Source: Sarcocystis neurona
Lineage: Eukaryota; Apicomplexa; Conoidasida; Eucoccidiorida; Sarcocystidae
Direction of reading: 5' to 3'
DNA length: 64,000 nt
NCBI GenBank assembly: GCA_000727475.1
Contig: KL647311.1
Coordinates: 1,526,706-1,590,705, forward strand
The position numbers were made by a program, and so were the translations under genes. Position 1 is the stretch's first letter. Each line of letters opens with the position of its first letter. Below are positions 1 to 10,399 of this stretch, in pieces. The notes under the pieces were generated by a model. The model ran no database searches and was not told the DNA's origin. It saw nothing but the letters and a program-made list of their open reading frames with translations.

Positions 1-101
1 TGCTGCTGCTTTCTGTTTTCGTCGGCTCTTTTCTCGATGTGCTGCTGAACTTCCGGTCCTCCTCTTCTTGACTTCGCGTTTCTTGTCTGCTGCACGCTCG
101 C

Positions 102-111
102 TGTACGTACA
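102..111. repeat. TGTACGTACA core palindrome
   Basis: This is a 10-bp exact match to the centre of the dispersed palindrome described elsewhere in the window. It sits in the context GCTGTACGTACACAGC. It may be only a fragment of the family. Confidence 0.35.
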
Positions 112-2457
112 CAGCAGCGCGAAACCGCTTCTCCTTCACACATTTTACCGGTGCGACTCTTCTCCACTCTCGTTGGGGGTTTTGTGTCTTCTCTTGACAC
201 TCTCACGGCGGCTGCAATCATGACGGTCTTTCCTTTCTTTTTCTTCTTTGTCTTCTCGTTTCTTTATCTTTTTCTCCAGGTGATGTGCTTCCCCGTCTTC
301 TCTGTACTTTTCTTGTACACACGTCCGCCCTGGTGCGCTTTTGCCCCCGCCACCGGGAAGTGTAGACCTCTTTCAGTCGATGTCTCACGTGCGAGTTTGC
401 TATACCTCTGTTGTCTGCATATCAAGTGCCCACCTGCAAGCGTGTGTGGGCATATCTTCGCCACTTTCAAGTGTTTGTTTACTTTTTTGTATTAACGGAC
501 GCCTCTCCCTATATTTCTGTGTGTGTCTGCTGCTGCATACGTATGTCTTACACACACTTGGTGGGTATATGAGGACGCGCGGTGGTGGTGTCTAGGCGAG
601 TGCGGATGTGCCTCTGCGTTTCCCTTCACACGCCCACAGAAGCGTCTTTCCTCGCCTCACGAGTGCAATTTTTGTCCGAGGGAAATGGACGGCTTCTACA
701 AACGGGTGAAAACCATTTTGTGTGGAGAGGGAGTCTGCAGCAACGTGGGGGCGTGCGTCTTGCGCTTTTCGCGGAGAGAAGCTAGTTTGACTACAAGGAA
801 GCGAAGGTTTGTTTGCACGCCTGTTCCGCGTCCATGGGTGAACCGATTCTCATGTGTAGACGCATGTGTGTATGTGTGTGTCTGTGTCTGTGTCTGTTGT
901 AATGCAAAGGAAGTTCTCTTGGTGTGAATAGAAAGTTGTCACTTCTTCGCTGGGTTGCTGCGTTCCAGATCGCCTGGACCTTCGCGCTATACTTGGAGGC
1001 GGTCGCCGTGCTTCCCCAACTTTTTATGTTTCAGAAAGAAGTAAGGACAAGCCAGTAATATATAACTTATGTATATGTGTGTGTGTATCTCTTCCCCACC
1101 CCCCCCCAAGATATTGCCAGTATATATGTGTGTAACGCGTATATATATATGTGCACGCGTACATGAGTACACACGCAAACATTGCTTGCACAAGTAATTC
1201 GTACGTCCCCATATATACATGTGGCTTTGTATTTGCAGTACGAGTCGGGACGCAAATGCATTGCAGAGCTGATTTGTACGTCTCTGTGTAATTGTATATC
1301 TGTGTGAAGGCGAGTATGTGTGGGGGCGCTGCAGCAACGTGGGCGGGAAAGTAGATGTGTGGAAGTGTGTGCAGTGCGCGGGTGTACGATAAAGTCGCTG
1401 CAGAAGAGACCTGCCCCGACGAAAGGCGTGGTGAGGTCGCCCAGGAAGGGTTTTCTCCTCGCCTTTTCGAAAGTACATATATACATGTTGCGGAAGTTTC
1501 TTCTTGTAGTCGCTCGGCTTACTAGGTATTACATATGTGTTCGCAGTTCTTCCTTGTCTGTTCTGGGCTGTCGCGGATGTGGAGGGCGGCCCTTTGATGT
1601 GGCAGCTGCAAAGAAAGAACGTGAGAGAGTAGAAATCTCGGACACACACGAGGTCGAGGAGAAGCACTCAAAAGAATATTTCCACCTCTTCGGTGTGTTT
1701 ATATATGTGTACGTATGTGTGTATCCGTGTAATTCTGGTCGTCGCTATGTTTCAGAATCAGTTCTCCCCTGTGTTCGCCTGTCTAGACGTGTAGTACTCT
1801 GCATGCGTCCATATGCATTCTGGCATATATATATGTTTATGTACAGATTTGTACATATGTATGTACGTATGTGTGTACGCATGTGCCTACAATTTATGTG
1901 GATATCTGTGATCCACCGTTATATCCCTCTCTGTACGTGTTTGTACGTATATATATATATATGTATGTGTGTATATGTGGCTGACTATGGGACCTGTAGC
2001 TGAATATATATGTATATATTCAAAATAGAAGTAAGTCGGTGTCTTATATTTTGTATGTGTGGAAGTCTGAAAAGAATAGTAGCACACAGACATGTGCACG
2101 CAATCTATACGAATGTATGTATGTCCAGGACGTCCCCGCTGGTATGTGTGTGGATATGTGTGTGTAAGGCTGCGGCTCTCTGATTATTTTTCTGAGAGGG
2201 ATATAACGGTGCATCACAGATATCCAAATAAATTGTAGGCACACACATACGTACAAATCTGTACATATATATATGTATTTTTCCCTGTCCCTGTCCTTTC
2301 GTCTGCCCATGTTGTCGTCCGCTCTATCTCTCTCTTTGCCAGCGTGTATGTTGGTGTGCTTGTGTGTGTGTCTCTCTGTCTCTTGTTTTCCCTCCAGTCA
2401 TCTATATATGCTGATGAAAGCACGTATATACATATATATGTCTGTATATATATACGT

Positions 2458-2627
2458 AATGGGTGAATGTATATATATATGCTGGGTGAAAATATATATA
2501 TATATATATGTATATATATGTGTACTGGGTGAATGCATATATATAGGTAAATGTACTGGGTGAAAGCATATATATATATATGTGCTGGGTGAAAGGTTTT
2601 TCTGTCTGTGTGTGTGTGGGTGAATGT
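2458..2627. repeat. Dispersed TGGGTGAA repeat in TATA context
   Basis: Six copies of TGGGTGAA (near 2460, 2483, 2525, 2560, 2585 and 2618) are separated by (TA)n tracts of varying length. They look like one degenerate minisatellite with microsatellite spacers. No coding role is visible. Confidence 0.6.
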
Positions 2628-2900
2628 GTTGGTTTTTTTTTCAGGGCAAAGTAGAACCGTTCACGACGCACTTTCTCGCTGGGCAGATTCTGTCGCAGGT
2701 GGGGGAGATTTGTTGCATACGTCTTCCCTGCGGTCGTGCTGTGCGGTCGCTCCCCTGTCCCTCCTTTTCTTCTTCGTAACTTTGCTCGACTCCACCAAAC
2801 GAGTTCCTGGAGGCGCGCTGCAGCCGTTGCTGCTGCAATGTGACCTATTGTAGACTCTGTACATTCACGTAGACAGGCATATATGAGAGTCCGTGTATTG

Positions 2901-3170
2901 CACAAGGATGCTTATATATCTGCATCTACGGAAAGCGGGAGAGAAAAAGAGAAAATATGTATGTATATATACACGCATGTGTGTGTGTGTGTCTATATAG
3001 ATGTGGAGATGAGGAGGGGAACGTTTCTCTTGCGTTTACACAAGGATGCTTATATACGTGCATCTACAGAGAGAGGGGAAGAGAAATAAGAAAGTATGAA
3101 AAAAGTACATATAGGTGTGTGTATATGTCTGTGTAGGCGTGGGCACGAAGAAGGGAAACGTGTCCCATAT
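2901..3170. repeat. Imperfect ~138-bp tandem duplication
   Basis: CACAAGGATGCTTATAT starts at 2901 and again at 3039. Each copy is followed by a TGCATCTAC block, a GAGAAA-rich block, a GT-rich block and a GGAAACGT-like block. A third partial copy fades out near 3160-3170. Confidence 0.6.
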
Positions 3171-3922
3171 GCGTAGATGCGTGTGCATGTTCATCCGTGG
3201 GAAACGGTTTTGTCCTTCCTTCACATGTGTACATATATCGAAGTAGATGCAGGGGTTATTCGACAATTGCAGAAGGGGGGCATATATATAAGTGGAGCGA
3301 GAAGCAAGTAGACAGCAGTAGTCTGCTTTTTCGTCGCCTGTGCGGCCCGCTGCCGCTGCATGCGTTTGTGTCGAGCAGCTGCGAAAAGGCCATGCGCGTC
3401 TTGCGGGCGATTGCATGGGTGTACGTGTGCGTCTCCCTGCCCAACGACGGGTGACTACCTGATGAAAAATTGCTACTTCGTGTGAATTTCTGTTTGCCGG
3501 TGCGTCGGGGCGCGGCTGGGGTCGGGTGGGTGTGTAGAATCATCTACGATTTTCTGCGGAATAGGTGCTGTTTGCTGTCTTTGTTGATGAGAGGGAGATA
3601 CATATATATGATGCAGCGCGAGCAACAGTCGCAGCAGCAGGTGGAGGAGCTTAGCAACAACAGGAGCACCAACTGCGGCAGCGGGGTACGTACAGCAGCA
3701 ACAGGAGCGGCAGCTGCGGCAGGGGGGAACATATAGGAAAGAAGTTGCCGACAGACAACAGCAAAGCAGCAGCAGGAGGCGCAGCAGTCGATGCGGACAA
3801 AAGCGAACACACCCCCTTCCTCCGCCCGTTCTGTCTTTGCTTTGTTGCGTGTTTTCAGGCCTTCTCGTTCATCTTTTGGGTTTCCTCATATTCGGAGTTG
3901 AACGGCCCGCAGAATTCTGTAA

Positions 3923-4048
3923 GAGAGGCAAGAGAAGGGGGCGGAGCAGCAGCAGCTGCGGCAAGCGCGGCAAGCGCGGGAAGAGCAGCAGCAGCAACGA
4001 CAAAAGCAGGAACGAGACTGGCAGAAACAGCAGCAGCAGCAGCACGAG
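3923..4048 (+). CDS. Possible coiled-coil exon, unknown gene
   Basis: An open stretch of 42 codons between TAA and TAG reads as a charged glutamine/glutamate/arginine-rich helix with few breaks (starts ERQEKGAEQQQLRQARQ). A similar Q/E-rich frame containing QQQVEELSNNR lies about 250 bases upstream (3612-3670), so both may be exons of one + strand gene. A GTAGGA donor could end the exon inside its last codon. CAG-rich Eimeria DNA gives Q-rich translations by chance, so this is only a candidate. Confidence 0.25.
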
Positions 4049-4453
4049 TAGGAGTAGCACGGGTGCTGTTGCAGTAGCGTGTAAAAGGTATACAACTACG
4101 TTTTCTCGCTACAAAAGCAACAGCGGTAGCAACGACGAAGGCGAGAGAAACTGAAATTACCTCCTTACTCTCTATGTGGCCGTCACACACATTTCCTTTT
4201 CTGACGCGCGTCCGCCGAAACGAAGAATTGGTCCTGGTGCACGAATTTCTTCCCACAACCGCGTAGGGGAAGTTTTAAGGACACGTCCGTACTGCCAGCA
4301 CTGTTGCCTAAATGACAATAGTATTCAGAAGGAAGAGGGTCCGCCTTTAGCATGCGGACGACGAAGTTTTCCACACTTCGAGGAGGCACACGCAGAGGAG
4401 CACATGTAGAAAAACGCTGCTGACGAGTTTAGAAGTACGCGTCACATACGCAG

Positions 4454-4789
4454 CTACACACTTATTACTGCAGCTGCAGCTGTTGCGTTCCCTGTGGCAG
4501 CTGTTGCTGCCATTGCCGCTGTTGCTGCCGTTGCCGCTGTTGCAGCTGTTGCTGCTATTGCGGCTGTTGCTGCTGCAGATGCTTCTGCTTCTTTGCATTC
4601 GCTGCTGCCGTTGGCATTGCCCGTGTTGTGCTGTCGCAGTTGCTGCTGCTGCTTCTGTTGAAGTTCTTGCTGCTGCGACTGCTCTTGCTGCTGGTGCTGT
4701 TTCGCGTGCAGCTGAAGTCGTACGTCGGGCAGTGGGTGATCGGGATGCAGGTGGTGCAGCTGGTGGTGATGGCAGATTTTATTTATCAC
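4454..4789 (-). CDS. Possible Q/A-rich exon, unknown gene
   Basis: On the minus strand this CAG-oriented stretch stays open for 111 codons. The frame is histidine-rich, then Q/E-rich (QQQEQSQQQELQQKQQQQL), then alanine-rich. Exons in this window carry CAG on the sense strand, which fits minus-strand transcription. It would pair with the open minus frame at 4812-5120. No known domain is visible, and repeat-driven openness is an alternative. Confidence 0.25.
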   Translation of the reverse strand: MINKICHHHQLHHLHPDHPLPDVRLQLHAKQHQQQEQSQQQELQQKQQQQLRQHNTGNANGSSECKEAEASAAATAAIAATAATAATAATAAMAATAATGNATAAAAVISV

Positions 4790-4811
4790 TACGTTCGATG
4801 GTCAGTTTCCT

Positions 4812-5120
4812 TCAATTCGAATTCATCACACAGACGTATAGTTGTCTTTTTGTGACACACGTAGCGACCCAAGAAATTCGTAAGTAACTCGTCTTTTCTT
4901 CTGAAGAAACCGTCTGTGGGTCCGCTCCCCACGCCACTTTCTTGTGAAGTGTCACTATGAAGAAGTTCGTGTTTCCCTCTTTGTTTTCTTTCTCGGAAAA
5001 GAAAGCATCGCTGTGTTGGGTCGTTACGTCTCTCTCTGTAGAGGAAGCCATCTCCGTGGTTTGGGTCATTACATACGTCGCTTTCTGTAATTCACTCCCG
5101 GCATGCGCCGCCCCAGCCAC
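4812..5120 (-). CDS. Possible exon or short gene, hypothetical
   Basis: A 102-residue minus frame outside simple repeats has balanced composition rich in T, S, E and K (for example TTQHSDAFFSEKENKEGN). That is more protein-like than most frames nearby. No domain is recognised and no splice model was closed. The opposite strand is also open for part of it, so strand assignment is uncertain. Confidence 0.25.
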   Translation of the reverse strand: MAGAAHAGSELQKATYVMTQTTEMASSTERDVTTQHSDAFFSEKENKEGNTNFFIVTLHKKVAWGADPQTVSSEEKTSYLRISWVATCVTKRQLYVCVMNSN

Positions 5121-5129
5121 GCTCGTGGG

Positions 5130-6653
5130 ATTTTCTCAACCATCCACGCACAGGTCCCTGTCCCTCTCCACCAGGTCTCGTCGTCTATTGTCTTCCTGCT
5201 ACAAGAAAAATATATATATGCATGCGTTTTCTTGAAGCGCTTTGGAATAGGGACATCGCGACGACTAGACAGCTACTACGTGTAGGCATTTCACTGTTGT
5301 CTAAAAGTAGACACGTGTATAGGTGATGACTGTCAGGCGATCACCTTGTAGAGGCGGGTATATAGAATCCATGCGAAGAATAGAGAGAGGATATAGCCAC
5401 GACTTTTGTGCGTCTGTACGTTCTGGGGAAATTGAAGAGGTGGTGGGACACGCTTTACAGGTTTGTAGACACGCTTCTTTGCGCAGTGGATGTCTGTGTC
5501 TGTCTATATGTGTGTATATGTACTTACACTCACATGTGTCTACTTCTGTGTGTCAAGAAGTGAGAGATCCTGCGAGTGCGCAGCAGCCCTGTCCGACTTA
5601 TAAGTTGTAGAATACATGCGTGTGTGTGTGTGTGGATGTATGTGTATTTTTTTGTAGAAGTGTTCTTGTAGAAGTCGACTTTCTTGCTTTGATGACACCA
5701 CGCAGTGAGAAGACGTAGGAACCGAGTTTTCACACGAGGAGAGACGCGTTTCTTTGCGATCTGTGTAACGTCGTGGTGGACCCGCTGAATGACCCAAGTG
5801 CGTCTTGGGAGTTTTTTTGTTCCCTTGCCCGGGCCCAGGTTTCGTTCTCGTGCTGCGTCTCCTCCATCGCGTATGGTACTATTCGCCGTGTCGATATTCC
5901 CCTCCTTTCGCGCCTGTGTGTGTCTACTCCTCGGGTATATCTGTGTGTGTATACATTAGTTGCTTTTGGTTCCGTCCTTTTCCCCCAGGAGTTCGCATGG
6001 GTCTGTGTAGATAAAAGTAGGTCCTGCACTGCTCGGCGTAGGGAAGTGTCTGTCGCGTCTGCGTCCGCGAGATTCAGAAGCGCCAAGCTGCAGGCGTGGA
6101 GGTGTCTGCGTTACTCTTCTTGTGGACTGCAGTAGTGTACTTGTGGAGCTGCGCATATGTAGAAGAGAGAAAAGTGAGTCGAGGTGGACGGAGAACGTGT
6201 ACAAGTATCTGTCGATGTTGGCGGGGATGTATACGTGCTGGTGAATATTGCTGTGTGTTGATACTTGCAGCCTATCGAAGGGCGTCCCGGTGCAGTACAT
6301 GTTGAGCGAGAACGTGTGACACCGACGACGTAGATTTGCTCGCTGCGTCCAGAAGTGGCCAAATGCCCGGGCGCGCTCGTTTCTGATCGGTGCGACGCGC
6401 GACGACGACGTGGAGAGACAGAGAGAGGAGAGGGAAGAACACTGCGCCGGAAAACAGCAGCATCTGCGCTGCTGAAAAATGTTTTGCGGTCTGTGCTGCT
6501 GCTGCTGATGCTGCCGAGGTGTGCACGTGCTGCAGCAGCAGACGCTGTGTGTATGTGTGTGGAGCCGTCTCTCGCGCAGTTTTACTGCTGCTGTCGATTG
6601 AACGACTCTTCCCTTCGGTTTTTTCTGCGTATCAAAGATATGTGTATGTGCAT

Positions 6654-6684
<31 letters not shown>

Positions 6685-7200
6685 CTGTACACCTGTCCCT
6701 GTGAGAGAATGACGGGAAGAGGCATGTGTAGGTGTAGCATTGACATAGCGACCACTGGCAGTTTTTTTTTGTGTCTCTGTCTGTGAGAAAAAAGCGGTTG
6801 TCGCGACAGGTACGGGAAAAAGTTACGGCTGCGGTATATCTGCATGTCTATGTGATGAGCAAAGAAACGTTTCTGTATCCGTACATTTGTGTATACGCAG
6901 GCAAAAATCGTGTTCGTACGTACAAATACATCTGTACTGTTTCGTGTGAAAAGACGTGTACGTAGTACACCAAGACGCGCCTCTATATGTGTATGCGCGT
7001 CTGTACGTGTAAGCGTGAATACGGGTGGGCAGGAGAAGCGTGTGCGTGTGCACGGCGTAGACGTGTGTAAATACTCACGTGACGTTCCGGCGACCACCTG
7101 CATGCAGACAGACTTGTGGATTCACGCAGTTGTGATGTGTAGTGCGCGTCTTCGAGAGGAAATGCCGCAGCAGTTTCGAAGAAAGTGTTACCGGGGAAGT
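5130..7200. other. No gene resolved; GT-rich and mixed DNA
   Basis: This stretch holds short (GT)n tracts, scattered TATA and one CTG-rich patch around 6490-6560. No exon with convincing borders was found. Confidence 0.4.
6657..6684. repeat. (GT)n microsatellite
   Basis: A nearly uninterrupted GT dinucleotide run. Confidence 0.9.
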
Positions 7201-8125
7201 GTGGAGAGCAAGCTGTAGGACATGCAGCGACAGCGGAGCGCGCTGCGCGAAGAAGTCAGCAGCAGCAGAGAACGAGGAACTGCAGCTGGGCGCGAAGGGA
7301 AGAGCAGCAAGAGATTGACGGGGGTGTTGATGCTGCAAGAGTGTAACAGCGGGAGCAGACGGAGCTGCTCGAGCAGCCGCAGCAGCACACGCGCTGTCGC
7401 CGCTTAGCACCAGGACAAGCTGCACGTGTTCACAAGAGGACAACGTGAACATGTGTGCGTGTGTGGATGCGCTGACGTGTTGGTCCGAATGGCTGTGTGC
7501 GCGTAAGGCGGCAGGCATACTGCGTCGTGGCAGCTCTAGTGACGATCAGCAAAAGAGAGTGTAGTCGTCGCACCTTTCCACAGAACTGATGTTGGTGGAA
7601 TACTGTTGCGGTTGGGGAACAGCAGCAGGAAGTACGCGTATGAGTGAGCAAACGGTTGCGGCAGCACCACAGACGCTGTTTCGGGATGGGAGGAACAAGC
7701 CGAACTTGCTGGGGACTAGCTGCGTAGCATAGCTACGGCGTACAGTAGAAGAAGCAGAGGATTCATGAGCTGCGTCTGTACACTTCACATTTATATATAT
7801 ACGTATGCCTGGATGTTGGTATACTCGTGTAATGTGTGTACGAACATACATATAGATATATTTACGTAGATCTACGTATACATACACATATGTGTACGTG
7901 TCGCTGACACGTGTGTGTATATATGTGTGCGTCTTCAGAAATGCATTTGTGCACATAAAAGTGGCCACTGCGTGAAATGCCATGACATGTGAGCCAGTGT
8001 ACCTCAAAGCAGACAGGACGGCGAGGGAACCGCGTCGTGGAAGCTCGTTCAAACAGGAATAGAGGTTGTCAATTTGATAGACAGCTAGCATTTAGATTCA
8101 GCGTCTAGTAGACGTCTTAGGAGGT
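7200..8125. other. CAG-rich patch then unannotated DNA
   Basis: 7220-7410 is CAG/GCAGCA-rich on the + strand and gives short open frames of Q/R/E-rich protein. It could hold an exon, but no frame has both convincing splice sites and clean composition. The rest is GT/TATA-rich with nothing identifiable. Confidence 0.35.
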
Positions 8126-8275
8126 GACGAAAGGAAGCAGAAAAGAGATGCGGAGAGAGGGGGAGGCATGAAGGCAAGAGCCTGTCCATTTTGACGTTGT
8201 CCACGACAAAAGGAAGCAGAAAACAGAGGCGGGAGAGGCGAAAGCGAAAAGGCAAGAGCCTGTCAACTTTCACGT
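8126..8275. repeat. Two-copy ~78-bp direct repeat
   Basis: AAGGAAGCAGAAAA and GGCAAGAGCCTGTC each occur twice in the same order, with the two AGGAAGCAG copies 78 bp apart (8132 and 8210). The copies differ by substitutions and small indels. Confidence 0.75.
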
Positions 8276-8726
8276 AGTATATGTGCAGACCGGCTGTCGG
8301 TCATGGCAAATTTATAGTAGACATTTCTTCTGCGATGCAGACGACCGTAATCTGGCGACGTCCTATGAGAGAAAAGCCGAAGCGTAAAGGTGGGGTGTGT
8401 AAGCGCTGCGGTAGCAACTTCTGAGTCGTTCGTATCCTCCAGGTTGACTATTACATTATTACTATTTATGAAGTACACGCATTCACGCACGTGTATTATG
8501 GGTACGTATACACGTTTATGTGTGTGTAGGTGCAAAACGAATAAATTGTGATAGTCACAAACGTACGAATGTGCACACGTATTTGAAATCCCTGTATACG
8601 TATATGTGTAGTAATACATCCACCGTTGCACCCTCCAATAAACTCAGCGCCGAGTACAAATTACACTTATCTGCGTCTTGCGTTGAAGCAGTGCCGCGCG
8701 GCTTCATGCTGATAGACATTAATTGA

Positions 8727-9100
8727 TGCCAGTTCTGTTCTGCGAGCTGGCATGGAACATGTTTCGCGCTGCATTACTATGACCACAGCACGCCAGAGCT
8801 TGTCAATATCAACCCTTCCGTCGACGTCGTGATAGGTTCTACCGTTCGTAACTGTACACTGCGCAGCACGACGTCGGGAGTTAGATCAAGTGTTCGTCTG
8901 TTCTCCACGAGCGTCGACAACTCAATGTACTACTAGTTGACTCTGGTAGCATCAACCGCGAGCCAACAGAGCATAATTGCGCTAGCTCTTCAGTATGGGG
9001 GAAGGACACTCACAGAAATATATAGAGAATGTATGTAGAGAATTGAATTGTGGTTTTCGTCCTTCTGTCTGCATTCGGGCAGCGTCAACAACCTGCAGCA
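8727..9100 (+). pseudogene. Possible degenerate retroelement fragment
   Basis: In one frame 8912-9031 reads IKCSSVLHERRQLN-type sequence followed by VLLVDSGSINREP. The LVDSGS hexad matches the catalytic motif of retropepsin-like aspartic proteases of Ty3-type retrotransposons. An overlapping 69-codon open frame (8727-8936) in another phase ends just before it. A chromovirus-like Ty3 element is known in Eimeria. No terminal repeats, reverse transcriptase YxDD or integrase motif was seen, so this is at best a remnant and may be chance. Confidence 0.2.
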
Positions 9101-9550
9101 AAAATTGATTATTAGACTTTCCTTGCTGGTTTTTCCGCGTTAAATAAGGACGGTGAGCGCATACTGACTAAAGGATGGCATGAGCACTTGGTGAAGGACG
9201 GGCGTGTCACGCCGGATGAATGCGGTGCAGTACGACCCAATAAACATTTAACAACACACACGAAAGTAGCGCCTGGCATCCTGATAACAACTAGCATACA
9301 AAACTTACCATTGAACACGCACAGAACTTTTCGCTGATGCGGACGGATGCAGCTGAGCACAAGCACGTAATATAAGTCAACTTTTATTCGTACACCGTGC
9401 GTGTCGCAAACCAACGCAAATGAGCTTTTCGTAGCTGTGTACCGAACTTTTTCTTGGACTACACGTGTGGGCAACCTGGGATCTACAGGACGGGCTTGTG
9501 GGTTCCGGTCTCACGTGCACCATGCCGAAGAATAACGAGTAACACGAAGG

Positions 9551-9700
9551 AGAATATAACGGACAGTACGGAAATACTGTTCAGTATCTGCTCACAAGGA
9601 AGAATACAAGGGACAGTACGGAAATACTGTTTACTATCTGCTCACAAGGATGAATATAACGGACAGTACGGAAATACTTTTCACTATCTGCACACTGTAG
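9551..9700. repeat. Three-copy 50-bp tandem repeat
   Basis: Units 9551-9600, 9601-9650 and 9651-9700 have an exact 50-bp period. Each contains GGACAGTACGGAAATACT and an ACTATCTGCTCACAAGG-like end. They differ at a few positions, mainly at unit starts and around position 28-32. The period is not a multiple of three. Confidence 0.92.
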
Positions 9701-9861
9701 CAAAGAGCGCTTGTACTCCTCAATAATAATAGCTGATTGTGGTACGTGAACCTCAATTGCTGACGACTGAAGGACATACATACAGAGACAAACATGGTTG
9801 TATCGAGCAGGAAGGAAAGACGCGGAATAATACACGCTAGTACAGAGAGCGGGATTAAAAG

Positions 9862-9966
9862 ACTGTGAAAGAATTTTTCGAACAAACATCTGGACCAGAA
9901 AATCCCCAACTTTTTCTAACTACGGAAGTTTTGGCAATTGAGATACAGCGTAGAAATGCTAAACAG
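9862..9966 (+). CDS. Exon of an unidentified gene (penultimate)
   Basis: Thirty-five codons, TVKEFFEQTSGPENPQLFLT then TEVLAIEIQRRNAKQ, lie in repeat-poor DNA and end at CAG|GTTTGC, phase 0. The composition is normal for a globular protein, unlike the surrounding frames, and an in-frame TAA stands just before the proposed AAAAG acceptor. That acceptor is weak (no pyrimidine tract); a GAAAG site a little downstream is an alternative. It joins in phase to the exon at 10,242. Family not recognised. Confidence 0.45.
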
Positions 9967-10241
9967 GTTTGCACTTTCTCCGGTAGATGTTGAGCCGGAC
10001 ACATTCCAACGACACCTATTGACAGCCGCGGCAGTAAAACGCATCTTTTGTTTCTCCGGTCCAAAGTTTGAGCCCCACTTAAGAGCCACGTTGTGTTTTG
10101 TTTTGCTTGAGAAGAAATGGTCAAAGTTTCTTGTATATTCATCGAGATGGACGCCTCCTTGTCATCTGGAGAGCGCGCTGCTTACTAAGTGGGGCTTCGT
10201 CAGTCACGCTGACTTCCTTTTTTTCTTGAGTCTACGTATAG

Positions 10242-10388
10242 GTCTTCTTGTCCGAGTACAACGAATTTGTTCGTCTTTATGTGTGGAATGGGAAACTGCG
10301 CGTTCGCTATGGGAGGTTTGCTATGCGTCATGAAAGAAGCCAGTTCTGCCGGGCAGCTGCGCAAGATTGTTTGGCAAGCTCACTTTAG
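10242..10388 (+). CDS. C-terminal exon of an unidentified gene
   Basis: This follows a good acceptor (TTCCTTTTTTTCTTGAG then CTACGTATAG) and reads 48 codons to a TAG, beginning VFLSEYNEFVRLYVWNGKLR and continuing basic and aromatic. It is phase 0 with the exon ending at 9966, which leaves a 275-bp intron. Read together, the exons give a small basic C-terminal region rich in Y, R and F. Upstream exons were not found. I do not recognise the family. Confidence 0.45.
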   Translation, partial: VFLSEYNEFVRLYVWNGKLRVRYGRFAMRHERSQFCRAAAQDCLASSL

Positions 10389-10399
10389 ATACGCCTGTC

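Larger units (their letters stand above)
1..3600. other. CT-rich and TATA/GT-rich DNA, no gene resolved
   Basis: The first 600 bases are C/T-rich on the + strand, which resembles a sense-strand intron of a + transcript. Further right come (GT)n, (TA)n and TATA stretches. No exon with both convincing splice borders and non-repetitive protein was recognised. The listed repeats are the only structured elements I can support here. Confidence 0.5.
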
